Assembly (NCBI GenBank): GCA_002364735.1
Contig: DEZB01000035.1
Location: 28,581-92,580, forward strand
DNA from: Bacteroidales bacterium UBA3143
GTDB lineage: Bacteria; Bacteroidota; Bacteroidia; Bacteroidales; Dysgonomonadaceae
Length of the DNA: 64,000 bases
Direction of reading: 5' to 3'
This document shows positions 34,792 through 43,813 of this stretch, one piece after another; position 1 is the stretch's first letter; every line of letters begins with the position of its first letter. A program made the position numbers and the translations under genes. Under the pieces are notes generated by a model that did no database searches, was not told where the DNA came from, and was given only the letters and a program-made list of their open reading frames with translations.

Positions 34792-34830
34792 TAGGAAATA
34801 TTGCTTAACACAAGCTTTAATTATTATGCT

Positions 34831-35772
34831 ATGACAAAGATAAAGAAAATTGCACTAACCAAGCTGTTAAAACTTGAATTACCTGAATTTGTAGATGACA
34901 TTATCAGGGCCGTATCCAAACACAATCCTGAGGGGTTAAAACTGCAAGACCACTATGATATGCTGGTAGAGCAACTTCCAAAGATGGCGCTGCTGACAGC
35001 ACCATTTGGAGCGCATCCACTCACGAAAGAAATGCACAAAGTGCACGAGGAAAGGTTGAAATACTCTGCACTTATAACCATGCAAATGAGGGTGCTACAT
35101 AAAGCAAATTTGGCAAGTACAAAGAAGCTGGTGCAAACTGCAAAACCTGTTGTGCGTCTTTATCTGAATCATCTGAGACAAAATAATCGCTCAATTATTT
35201 CCAGAACAATTAAAGGTTTTTTCTTGCATTTAAATGACTACCCAGAACAGCGCAATGCGCTTGATGCATTGGGCTTCAAGTTCTATTTAGATGAATTGCA
35301 GAATACAAACAACTTGCATGAGGAGATGTTTATGCAACGATTGAGCGAAAAAGCTCAAAACTCGAAAGTTGATACCGCAGGTATACAGCACGAAACACAA
35401 TTTCTTTTGCGAAAACTGTTCGATCAAATTGAATTCTACCAATATATGCGCAAAGAGGTTGATTATTCACCTTTGATAAACCAAATAAATGAAATAATTG
35501 CACAATTTACGAGCTTAATTAACATGCGGGCTACTTGTCGCAAAACGCGCAAGCGAAAAGCTGAAACTAAGCTTGTTGAGTTAGAAGAAAAGGTATCTGT
35601 CAATGAAGAGAAATCATCTAAAGTGTCTGTAAGTCAACCCACCAGCAAAATTAACAATGTAGAGTGTGAGAAAGAACAACCAATCGACAATGTAAAAGAG
35701 TCTGATTCAAGCTTTACTCCCGTGCATAATACGGTTGATAGGTTGAAGCCCCCCCAAGGAGAGACTTCTTGA
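34831..35772 (+). CDS. DUF6261 family protein
   Basis: 313 residues from the ATG at 34831 (a TTG 30 bp earlier is in frame but lies at the predicted transcription start). It is helical throughout. Residues about 1-245 form the conserved part, with FGAHPLTKEMHKVHEERLKYS and an RLYLNHLRQNNRS helix. The tail from about 250 is low-complexity, charged and Ser/Glu/Val-rich. I recognise it as the DUF6261 type, common in Bacteroidota with no known function. It is the only plus-strand gene inside the mannan locus, separating the catabolic operon from the GH43/Sus part, so it is probably an insertion rather than a pathway gene. Confidence 0.75.
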   Translation: MTKIKKIALTKLLKLELPEFVDDIIRAVSKHNPEGLKLQDHYDMLVEQLPKMALLTAPFGAHPLTKEMHKVHEERLKYSALITMQMRVLHKANLASTKKLVQTAKPVVRLYLNHLRQNNRSIISRTIKGFFLHLNDYPEQRNALDALGFKFYLDELQNTNNLHEEMFMQRLSEKAQNSKVDTAGIQHETQFLLRKLFDQIEFYQYMRKEVDYSPLINQINEIIAQFTSLINMRATCRKTRKRKAETKLVELEEKVSVNEEKSSKVSVSQPTSKINNVECEKEQPIDNVKESDSSFTPVHNTVDRLKPPQGETS

Positions 35773-35801
35773 CATTGAGTATTTAGTCTAAAATGTTATT
35801 C

Positions 35802-36866
35802 TTATTTTAGTGGACGTTCCTTCACTCCTTCAAAAGTGATTTGTACGGGTGTGATATGTCCATTTGTGTCAAACTCCATCTTTTCGATAGCTACTTCTCT
35901 GTGTTCAGCCCTGTCTGTGCCCAGAGGTCTTCTGTGATAAACAATGTAGTGCTCATCTGTTTCTGGAATGGTTATGACAGAATGGTGTCCCGCACCTGTA
36001 GCAACATCGGGGTCTTGTTGCAGTATCTTACCAATGCGATCAAACGGACCTAATGGCGAATTGCTAATGCCATAAGCCACACTATAATTGGGTCCTCCCC
36101 ATCCACCTTCCGACCACATAAGGTAGTACTTCCCTTCACGTTTCAACAGGAACGGGCCTTCCACATAGTTATCGGGAGTTATTTCTTTAAAGCTAATTCC
36201 ATCGTCAAACGTCTCCACACTAAGCAGATCATCTGACAGTTTTACAATGTTGAGATGTCCCCATCCCCCGTAGTACATATAATACTGACCATCATCATCC
36301 CTAAAAACAAATTGATCGATGGGTTGCGCTCCATTAATAATTTTATCAATTAATGGCTTTCCCAATGCATCTTTAAATGGTCCCACAGGATTGTCAGCAA
36401 CCGACACACCAATTCCACCCAGCTCATCGTTGTTTTGAATGTCATTGGCAGAGAAAAACAGGTAGTATTGGTTGTTGGCTTTTATAATTGCTGGAGCCCA
36501 AAGAGAATAGCCAGCCCACTCAATGTCTTTTATATTCAATACATGTGGGTGTTTTGTCCAATTTATTAAATTGTTAGATGAAAAAGCATCCAAAAAAGTT
36601 TGAATGAGGTATCCTTCCGAAATGGTGTTCTCTCTTATCTTCATTTGTTCTTCTGTGAATGTGGTTAAAGTGTCAGGCTCATTGTAAACGCCCGAGTAAG
36701 TTGGGTAAATCCAATATTCATCGTCGAAAATAATACCCTCAGGATCGGCATACCAACCCTCAAATATCGGATTGCCAGAATAGGATATGTTGTTTGCTTC
36801 TTTTTGAGAAGTGCAGCAGGAGAGGGCAATTAATAATGGGAGTGAAAATAATCTGAAACTTTTCAT
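35802..36866 (-). CDS. GH43-family glycosidase, lipoprotein
   Basis: 354 residues. The lipoprotein-type signal ends at LSCC (Cys17/18). The five-bladed propeller fold is marked by the catalytic base D41 in WYADPEGIIFDDEYWIYPT, SLWAPAIIKANNQYYLFFSA, and the acid Glu in YVEGPFLLKREGKYYLMWS. GH43 enzymes remove arabinose, xylose or galactose units, and the exact activity cannot be read here. In a mannan locus it may trim side chains. Transcribed on the same strand as the Sus genes, downstream of their terminator, so probably a separate unit. Confidence 0.82.
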   Translation of the reverse strand: MKSFRLFSLPLLIALSCCTSQKEANNISYSGNPIFEGWYADPEGIIFDDEYWIYPTYSGVYNEPDTLTTFTEEQMKIRENTISEGYLIQTFLDAFSSNNLINWTKHPHVLNIKDIEWAGYSLWAPAIIKANNQYYLFFSANDIQNNDELGGIGVSVADNPVGPFKDALGKPLIDKIINGAQPIDQFVFRDDDGQYYMYYGGWGHLNIVKLSDDLLSVETFDDGISFKEITPDNYVEGPFLLKREGKYYLMWSEGGWGGPNYSVAYGISNSPLGPFDRIGKILQQDPDVATGAGHHSVITIPETDEHYIVYHRRPLGTDRAEHREVAIEKMEFDTNGHITPVQITFEGVKERPLK

Positions 36867-36930
36867 AATTATGGTGGGTTTTAATATTTCGCAAAATAAT
36901 GATTTTATGTGAAGAGGTGAAACATATAAT

Positions 36931-36972
36931 AAAAAAGAAAGTTGAAAGTGGAATAACCACCTTCAACTTTCT
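36931..36972 (-). terminator. Terminator of the susC-susD-glycan-binding operon
   Basis: On the plus strand AGAAAGTTGAAAGTGG (36936-36951) pairs with CCACCTTCAACTTTCT (36957-36972), with one A-C mismatch. Read on the minus strand it is followed by five Ts (36935-36931). Confidence 0.75.
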
Positions 36973-37003
36973 ATCAACTTAGAAACTTAAAAAAATAAAA
37001 GCA

Positions 37004-38719
37004 CTAATCTTTGTGCAGGTTTAGTCCTGGGTCTAATGGCACAGTAGTGAAAATGATGTAATCTAAGTGAGTTTCAAACTCACCGCTCACATTACCAGTT
37101 GAAAACCCAAACTTAGTAGTAAATGGTTGGCTCAAATCAATACTTCCAGGGTCTCCACCCCATTTTTCCATTGCAGCTGGATTAATCTGAATAGACCTCC
37201 ATTGCCACTCACTTCCAGTGGTGAACTTGTAGTCATCTCCATAAGGATTGTCTCCTTTGAAATGTTTGCCACCTTTGTTGTCGCCTTGCACAATTTCTAA
37301 CTGTGCATAACCACTATTGGCACCAGTATTTACAAGAAAGTTAAGGAACACTCCATTTTTAAATTTTGCTGCATCAAGCGTAATGTTATCTATTGAGAAA
37401 TCACCTAAATACTGCCAATTTGGAACACCCGATTTCTTGTTGGTTAAGTAGTGCTCTCCATAATGATAGCCAGTTAAACCGCTGCCTCCATCTAAAGTGA
37501 GTTTGCCACCGTTTTGTGCTTTAAAAGACAATAGGGTCTCTCCTTTTGTTGCAATCACTGGGTTCAGAGGACTGTCAGTTATCATAATTTGATCGACATG
37601 AATTTCGAAAGGATCAGTGTTGCCATTTCCTATGTTGCCTCCACGGAAACCTATTTCTACAACTTCTATCTTATTCGACACATCGAAACCTAATTTAGCC
37701 AAGTCATATGAACGCCACTCCCATCCGTCAGTCGTAATTTTGTAGTCGTCACTGTATTCACCTCCCTGACCAGTTAAGTGCTTATCAGAACGCGATCCGT
37801 TAATAGTTAGAACTGGTTGAGCATAACCCGATTTTCCGTTGGTGTTAACCATGAAGGTAATGTGAGGATTGTTGTAGAGGTTCATGTCAAAACCTTTTCC
37901 ATCATTATCATTCAGTAGGGTTAGGTATGTTCCATTCCATCCATTGCCAACGTTAGCCAAAACCGAGAAATAAGAGCCAAAAGCAGGCGTAATATCATTC
38001 AAGTTTAAACCCGATGTGTGCGGATAAGTGCTCGAATTGGCATCACCAGCAACTGTTTTGGGTTGGGTTTCAAAATCAAACAACATAATTGTTTTCTGTG
38101 GAAGATATGTATCCGTCATGCTCTCTATCTTAATAAAAGGTGAACTATCTACCGCATTTCCAGAGCGAGTTGTTATTTTTATAACTGCTTCATCCACTGC
38201 CGACAAGTCTATTCCTGCTACATTAACTGTGATTGCTTCTGTCGTAGCATTTGGCATTATAGTAGCCTCCATGTCATTAACAGTAACCTTCAAAATCATA
38301 TCAGCATTTGTGGCCTTAATTTTAAAGTTGCCCTTGCGTTCAATCTTGTTTGGCCACGAAACACCAATAACATCGGGATACTTGGGTTTAAACACTACTT
38401 CTGATAAAGCTTCTTTTCTGTATTTATTGTGCAGTAGAATGGGTCCGGCAGTAGCAGAGCGTGGCACTCTAATTGTAATTTCTGTGTCACTTTGATTTAA
38501 TACAGTTGCTACAACTGTGTTTATTCTTACTATTGTAACATCCTCTAAGCTGGTTCCTTTTATCGTCACGTTATCATCAACAAAGGTCTCGATAGGTGTA
38601 ACCTCTGTTATTTTTGGCACTGGAAATTTTATATCATATTCCGAAGCGTCATCATTGCAACTTTGGAAAACGAAAACCGATGCCAAGAATAGATATATAT
38701 ATATGAATTTATCTTTCAT
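37004..38719 (-). CDS. Surface glycan-binding lipoprotein with IPT/TIG domain and two tandem jelly-roll-like modules
   Basis: 571 residues from the ATG at 38719, which gives a clean lipoprotein signal (Cys21 in FQSC); four extra residues upstream are possible. An N-terminal IPT/TIG-like domain (PKITEVTPIETFVDDNVTIKG) is followed by a second beta domain. The C-terminal ~360 residues contain two similar modules: each has an NF or FD start, F-MVNT/FLVNTG, GYAQ, SDDYK/GDDYKFTT, WEWRS/WQWRS and an ending like HVDQIMIT / HLDYIIFT. The position after susD is that of SusE-like proteins holding polysaccharide at the cell surface. Mannan binding is inferred. Confidence 0.82.
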   Translation of the reverse strand: MKDKFIYIYLFLASVFVFQSCNDDASEYDIKFPVPKITEVTPIETFVDDNVTIKGTSLEDVTIVRINTVVATVLNQSDTEITIRVPRSATAGPILLHNKYRKEALSEVVFKPKYPDVIGVSWPNKIERKGNFKIKATNADMILKVTVNDMEATIMPNATTEAITVNVAGIDLSAVDEAVIKITTRSGNAVDSSPFIKIESMTDTYLPQKTIMLFDFETQPKTVAGDANSSTYPHTSGLNLNDITPAFGSYFSVLANVGNGWNGTYLTLLNDNDGKGFDMNLYNNPHITFMVNTNGKSGYAQPVLTINGSRSDKHLTGQGGEYSDDYKITTDGWEWRSYDLAKLGFDVSNKIEVVEIGFRGGNIGNGNTDPFEIHVDQIMITDSPLNPVIATKGETLLSFKAQNGGKLTLDGGSGLTGYHYGEHYLTNKKSGVPNWQYLGDFSIDNITLDAAKFKNGVFLNFLVNTGANSGYAQLEIVQGDNKGGKHFKGDNPYGDDYKFTTGSEWQWRSIQINPAAMEKWGGDPGSIDLSQPFTTKFGFSTGNVSGEFETHLDYIIFTTVPLDPGLNLHKD

Positions 38720-38738
38720 AACTTGATCCATTTATAAG

Positions 38739-40406
38739 TTAATAGTTTTTATTTTGTTCTACTCCCCATGCTTGTACTTCAGTTAAAGGGATAGGCAATA
38801 CAGGTATTAAATTACCATCTCTACCTATAATGGAGTGTGATTCGCAATTGGCTTTAAATTCTGGAAACAATTCTTCTTTGGGGTCCATTGGATTGTTTTC
38901 TGGTTTGCGATCAATGTATTTCACCTTGTTCACTACTTCTATATAACGCTTTTGACGTATCAAATCCCAACTGCGTAAACCTTCCATAGCAAGTTCCAGT
39001 CTTCGTTCTTTCCATATTGCATCTAAAAGAGCATTACCGGAAGCTGTAATATCTGGCAAATTTACTCCTCCTGGAAGCGCATATTTATCACCTTGACCTT
39101 CCACGTAGCCTTTACAATAAGTGCTGTTGCGTGCACGGTTACGAATCATATTGACATATTGGCGTGCTTCACCTTCTTTATTTGTATGAAATGCTGCTTC
39201 GGCATGCATCAACAACACATCGGCATAACGAATCATGCGGATATTGAAATCACTTGATTTACTAAGTTTTGGAACTTCGGGTAAAGTTGCTTTGCGATTG
39301 AGGTAGTTAGTGCCTTGTTGATTCCTGTCATACGACAACTTTTTTCCATAGAGAATACCATCATTAAACGTTTCTCCATACACAGTACAGGTGAGTCTCG
39401 GATCGTTCGTGTTTTCAAAATCAAAAGCAGCAAACAAATCTGAAGTGGGATTATTGAAACCCCAACCCAAATCTTTACGTTTCATTTGAAAAGTAGTGAA
39501 GTTTTCGCCCACTTTCTCTGAGTTGTTCTCTACAGATCCTTCCAGCATTTGTAGTTCCCAAATAGATTCTGAATTGTTTTCTCCTTCTCGTTCATAAATA
39601 ACGGCAAAGTTAGGAGCCAGAGAGTACTCTCCCGATTGAATTAAGTCTTTTGTAAGTGCATATACATCGTCCCAAGTTTTAGTTACTTCAGCATCTACAC
39701 CAATTTGATACATCATAACGCGAGCCGCAAATGCTTGAGCAGCTCCTTTGGTTACTCGTCCCATTTCTGTCAAAGGGTACTCACTTCTTTTAGGTAAACG
39801 TTTGATGCCTTCTTCGAAATCACTGTTGATCTGCAAAAACATTTCGTGAATAGATGCTTTTGGTGTATTTCCAAAATCTGAAGGTACTACGGACTTGGTA
39901 AAAATTGGTGTGCCTCCAAAAAATCTAAGCAAGTACCAATAATACCATCCTCTAAGGAAATAAGCTTCTCCCATGATTCTGCTTTTCAAAGACTCCTCAA
40001 TGGTTGCATTGGGCACATTGTCTAACACATAATTACAACGTGCAATGCCTACATAACCTTTTAACCAAAACGACGTAACCAATCCTTCGTTGGGTGTTAA
40101 GTTCCAATTTTCCATCATGCGAAGTGAAATAAAATCGCCTGCTTCGCTACCTTTTTCTGCATCATCAGAACACATGTCGCCAAACATAAATTCCCAGTGG
40201 TGACTCATCCACACATAGTCGGGCGATGATCCCTCAGACATACCAACCCAGTCATAAATCGCATTCACAGCTAAAATTGCATTTTCGGGATCGTTTACAA
40301 AGTTCTCACTGGTTGATTGTAATGGTGGTTTGTCTAAGAAATCCTCACATGATGAGTAACCTACAACCAATACCAATATCCAGATATATAATAAATTATT
40401 TTTCAT
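38739..40406 (-). CDS. SusD/RagB-family nutrient-binding lipoprotein
   Basis: 555 residues. A lipoprotein signal with Cys20 (YSSC) is followed by EDFLDKPPLQSTSENF, the usual SusD beginning. TPR-like helices carry YFLRGWYYWYLLRFFGGTPIF, and the C-terminal RYADVLLMHAEAAF and AIWKERRLELAMEGLRSWDLIR motifs are diagnostic. SusD proteins form a lid over the SusC barrel and capture oligosaccharides. It lies 19 bp after susC in the same operon. Confidence 0.96.
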   Translation of the reverse strand: MKNNLLYIWILVLVVGYSSCEDFLDKPPLQSTSENFVNDPENAILAVNAIYDWVGMSEGSSPDYVWMSHHWEFMFGDMCSDDAEKGSEAGDFISLRMMENWNLTPNEGLVTSFWLKGYVGIARCNYVLDNVPNATIEESLKSRIMGEAYFLRGWYYWYLLRFFGGTPIFTKSVVPSDFGNTPKASIHEMFLQINSDFEEGIKRLPKRSEYPLTEMGRVTKGAAQAFAARVMMYQIGVDAEVTKTWDDVYALTKDLIQSGEYSLAPNFAVIYEREGENNSESIWELQMLEGSVENNSEKVGENFTTFQMKRKDLGWGFNNPTSDLFAAFDFENTNDPRLTCTVYGETFNDGILYGKKLSYDRNQQGTNYLNRKATLPEVPKLSKSSDFNIRMIRYADVLLMHAEAAFHTNKEGEARQYVNMIRNRARNSTYCKGYVEGQGDKYALPGGVNLPDITASGNALLDAIWKERRLELAMEGLRSWDLIRQKRYIEVVNKVKYIDRKPENNPMDPKEELFPEFKANCESHSIIGRDGNLIPVLPIPLTEVQAWGVEQNKNY

Positions 40407-40425
40407 ATTTTGATAGTATTATAAA

Positions 40426-43400
40426 TTAAAATGTAATGTTAATGCCTCCTGTAAATGTTCGAGGAACAGGGTAAGTACCATTGTCAACACCATAATGCAA
40501 TGCATTGCCATATTGAGCATATATTTCTGGATCAAGACCATTGTAACTTGAAAAAGTTTTTAGGTTTTCGCCTGAAATGTAAATGCGTAATCTACTAACA
40601 CCAATCTTGCTAAACAATGATTGAGGAAGTGTGTAACCCAATTGTAAATTGCGTATTCTTAAATAGGAACCATCCTCGATATAACGATCGGAGAAAGCGC
40701 GGTTGTTATTGTTGTCATCATTACTTATACGAGGCATGTCTCCATTTGGAAAACGATTAATCATATCTTTGCTCACATTGGTTTCATTTACAACTGTGTT
40801 GTATAGCGTTAATATTTTACCATACACTAAATCATTGCCGTAGGTGCCTTGTAGAAAGAGGCTCAAGTCGAAACCTTTGTAGGCAAAACTCGCATTAAAT
40901 CCTCCAGTAAAGTCAGCCCAACCACTTCCTAATTTGGTGTTGTCGTCTCCATTAATCTTGCCGTCTCCATTAAGATCAATATATTTCACATCACCTGGAA
41001 CTGCATCAGGTTGAATCTTCACGCCTTCTATTGCATATTGATCAATCTCTTCCTGCGTTTTGAAGATGCCATCAGTTTTTAATCCCCAGAAGGTAGCCAA
41101 TTCAAAACCTTCACGAGTTAGTGTTGTGTATCCCAGTCTGAAGATGTCTCCTCCTGGTATTTCGCTTAATTGGCTTAATCCAGTTACTTTGTTACGGATA
41201 CGCGAGATATTGAAATTGAAATCATATTCAAATCCACTTTCAGTTCTATCGCTGTAGTTTAAAACAAGCTCTAAACCTTTGTTTTGCATAGTTCCTACAT
41301 TGGCATTGGGGCGACCAAGTCCAGCGTACATTGGTACAGGGTTAGGTATCACCATGTCTTTTGTGTCTCTAATAAAATAGTCAAGGGAACCTCTCAACTT
41401 ATTATTAAAGAGACCGAAATCGACTCCTAAATTGAGTTGTTCTGAAACTTCCCAATGTATTTCACTATTTGCAAATTCTCTCTGTGTAGCTCCACCCACA
41501 ATTTCATTGCCAAATACATAGTTGTAACCTTTCGATACAAAAGCAATATAATCGCTGTTTCCAGCACCTGAGTCATTACCCACTTGGCCCCAACCTCCAC
41601 GTAGCTTTAGTTGACTAAGTATGGGTAGGTTTTGCAAGAAGGATTCTTGATGAACATTCCATCCAAGAGAGAAAGAAGGAAAATATCCCCAGCGTTCTTC
41701 TTTCTTAAACTTAGAGGATCCATCAGCACGCATTGTCACAGTAGCCAAGTATTTGCGATTGTACACATAATTTGCGCGAGCAAATGCTGAAAGTAAAGAG
41801 TTGTGAGATCCTCTACCATTTAAAGTAAAGTCTGTAACATTGATAGACTCACTCATATACCATAAATTGGGGTCTAAGGGTACATCATAACGAGATGCAT
41901 CTAAATTTGCTCCTTTATATTCTTGTGCTTCAGCTCCTAATGTGGTATTGATGCTGTGCAATCCAAAATCTTTTACATAAGTAAGATAATTGGTATAGTT
42001 CCAATTCTGATTTTCGCTTCGTCCTTCATTGAGGTTGCTTTCAAGACGTTGATTCTGCACGTCATCTGTTTTGTATTTTGGGTAATAACTTTTGTAGTGA
42101 CTAAAGTTCTTGCTGATCCCATATTGTGCTCTGAAAGACAATCCTTTTGTAAATATATCTGTGATATCTAATGAGAAGTTACCAATCAGTCTGTTTCCGT
42201 CGTTCCAGTTATTCTGACTTTCGTGTAAGGCATGAACTGGGTTTTGATTGGCTTCAAAAATTTTAGCACCCCACTGATTCAATGTATCATCCCAAACGGG
42301 TGCTATAGGATTGACAAAAATATCAGGCATATCTGAAGAGCCTTGTCTTTTGTAATAGGTGTATGATAAATTAGCTCCAAGGATTAAGTTTTTTCTTAAA
42401 GTAAGTTGGTTGTTAAATCTAAAAAGGTATTTGTCCATTTTAGAGTAATTCACAATACCTTCTTCATTAGAGAATGTTCCAGCAATGTCATAAATATGTT
42501 TCTCTGTACCACCAGAGATAGAAACATTGTGACTATGCATTAAGGCTGTTTGGAAAAGTTCGTTTTGCCAGTCAGTACCTTTGTAGTTATTAGCAATTAC
42601 AAAATCGGCAATAGCACCTAACTCTATACTGGGTGTTTGTCCAGCGTTTTCATTTGACTCCAGAAATAAAGTAGCCCATTCTGTGGCATTCATCAAGTCA
42701 AGCTTCTTTTGTAGTTGATTAAAACCCACATAAGAATTAACCGAAATAGATGCCTCTTTTTCTTTTCGTCCAGAGCGTGTTTTTACTAATATCACACCAT
42801 TTGCGCCTCGGGCTCCATAAATAGCAGTAGATGAAGCATCCTTCAACACTTCTAAGCTTTCAATATCATTGGGTGCCACAGAGCTCATATCGCCTGTTGG
42901 AAATCCGTCAATAATATATAAAGGGTTAGAACCGTTTAATGAGCCAATACCACGTATACGAACTGTGGTTCCAGAACCTGGGGCTCCAGAGTTTGAGGTA
43001 ATGTTAACACCAGATACGCGTCCCTGCATTGCTTTTAGCGGGTCAATAGTAGATAGTTGCTTCATTTTATCTACATCAACTGTAGATATAGCACCGGTAA
43101 GGTCACTTTTCCGCATTGTACCATAACCAACTACCACCACCTCAGATAATCCCACAACATCGCTTTCCATTTTCACATCAATAGTTGTTCTATTACCTAC
43201 TTGAATACGTTGAGGGGTATATCCTACAAAAGAAAAAATGAGCACATTTTGATCTGCTGATAAAGAGATGTTATAAGTTCCGTCCATATTGGTTATAGTG
43301 CCTGTATTGCTACCTTCAACTTGAATGGTAACCCCAGGCAAAGTTTCACCAGTTTCATCCAGAACTTTACCAGTTACTGATTTTTCTTGCCCTTTCACAA

Positions 43401-43455
43401 TAGCTGTAAAGGCAAGGAGAATCATCATTAAAAAAAGACTTAGATTCCTATTCAT
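40426..43455 (-). CDS. SusC/RagA-family TonB-dependent outer-membrane transporter
   Basis: 1009 residues. A signal peptide is followed by a carboxypeptidase-regulatory-like domain (GKVLDETGETLPGVTIQVEG), a plug beginning at EVVVVGYGTMRKSDLTGAI with IDGFPTGD and SSTAIYGARGANGVILV, and a long beta-barrel ending in TFTGGINITF with a terminal Phe. Together with SusD it imports oligosaccharides using TonB energy. The locus points to mannan oligosaccharides. It opens the susC-susD-binding-protein operon and has a promoter with no -33 box but a repeated CTAATACT motif. Confidence 0.97.
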   Translation of the reverse strand: MNRNLSLFLMMILLAFTAIVKGQEKSVTGKVLDETGETLPGVTIQVEGSNTGTITNMDGTYNISLSADQNVLIFSFVGYTPQRIQVGNRTTIDVKMESDVVGLSEVVVVGYGTMRKSDLTGAISTVDVDKMKQLSTIDPLKAMQGRVSGVNITSNSGAPGSGTTVRIRGIGSLNGSNPLYIIDGFPTGDMSSVAPNDIESLEVLKDASSTAIYGARGANGVILVKTRSGRKEKEASISVNSYVGFNQLQKKLDLMNATEWATLFLESNENAGQTPSIELGAIADFVIANNYKGTDWQNELFQTALMHSHNVSISGGTEKHIYDIAGTFSNEEGIVNYSKMDKYLFRFNNQLTLRKNLILGANLSYTYYKRQGSSDMPDIFVNPIAPVWDDTLNQWGAKIFEANQNPVHALHESQNNWNDGNRLIGNFSLDITDIFTKGLSFRAQYGISKNFSHYKSYYPKYKTDDVQNQRLESNLNEGRSENQNWNYTNYLTYVKDFGLHSINTTLGAEAQEYKGANLDASRYDVPLDPNLWYMSESINVTDFTLNGRGSHNSLLSAFARANYVYNRKYLATVTMRADGSSKFKKEERWGYFPSFSLGWNVHQESFLQNLPILSQLKLRGGWGQVGNDSGAGNSDYIAFVSKGYNYVFGNEIVGGATQREFANSEIHWEVSEQLNLGVDFGLFNNKLRGSLDYFIRDTKDMVIPNPVPMYAGLGRPNANVGTMQNKGLELVLNYSDRTESGFEYDFNFNISRIRNKVTGLSQLSEIPGGDIFRLGYTTLTREGFELATFWGLKTDGIFKTQEEIDQYAIEGVKIQPDAVPGDVKYIDLNGDGKINGDDNTKLGSGWADFTGGFNASFAYKGFDLSLFLQGTYGNDLVYGKILTLYNTVVNETNVSKDMINRFPNGDMPRISNDDNNNNRAFSDRYIEDGSYLRIRNLQLGYTLPQSLFSKIGVSRLRIYISGENLKTFSSYNGLDPEIYAQYGNALHYGVDNGTYPVPRTFTGGINITF

Positions 43456-43813
43456 TGTTCATTGTTTTAAAATAGTTAATGGTTTTTTTTGCATTCATCA
43501 AATACATTTATTAAATCTATGAAACAAAAGTAATGTCTACTACTTTGATAGTCTAATACTATTTTATCAAATCTATAAACTATCTAATACTTAATAATAT
43601 TTATGTAAATTAGTGTGTTGTAAAGCGTTAATTTTATCTGTATAATCCGATAAATAAACTCCTCGAATTATATATGGTAATCAGTAATAATAAATGGTTG
43701 AATCTTAATTGTCACTTGTTTACAAGTATGATCGAATTAATTATAAACTATTATACTAATGTATATTATTTGAGTCGAAGTTGATAAATTTCAGTTTTCT
43801 GTTTTCAATTAAT
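43456..43813 (-). other. 358-bp intergenic region upstream of susC
   Basis: It contains the susC promoter and the repeated CTAATACT motif (listed separately). The rest is very AT-rich without an ORF. Confidence 0.6.
43525..43591 (-). promoter_or_regulatory. susC promoter with repeated TCTAATACT motif
   Basis: The minus-strand -7 box TACTTTTG is at 43532-43525. The -33 position lacks TTTG. Instead the plus-strand 9-mer TCTAATACT occurs at 43552-43560 and again at 43583-43591, 31 bp apart (about three helix turns). The extended 13-mer CTAATACTATTTT (43553-43565) recurs exactly at 45149-45161, at nearly the same distance from the second mannanase promoter box. Confidence 0.5.

Larger units (their letters stand above)
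33896..34830 (+). other. ~935-bp intergenic region between the mannan operon and the DUF6261 gene
   Basis: It holds the minus-strand mannan-operon promoter box near its left end and the DUF6261 promoter at its right end. There is also an AGGTTG / CAACCT inverted repeat (about 34180-34245). The middle is AT-rich with no convincing ORF or RNA gene by eye. It is long for this compact genome and may be a decayed gene. Confidence 0.55.

Noticed and set aside
34801..34830. TTG start of the DUF6261 gene
   Set aside because: It lies at the predicted transcription start; the ATG at 34831 fits better.
33896..34830. Hidden gene or RNA in the long gap
   Set aside because: No frame with sensible composition or start, and no stable multi-arm fold was found by eye; only promoters and a weak inverted repeat.
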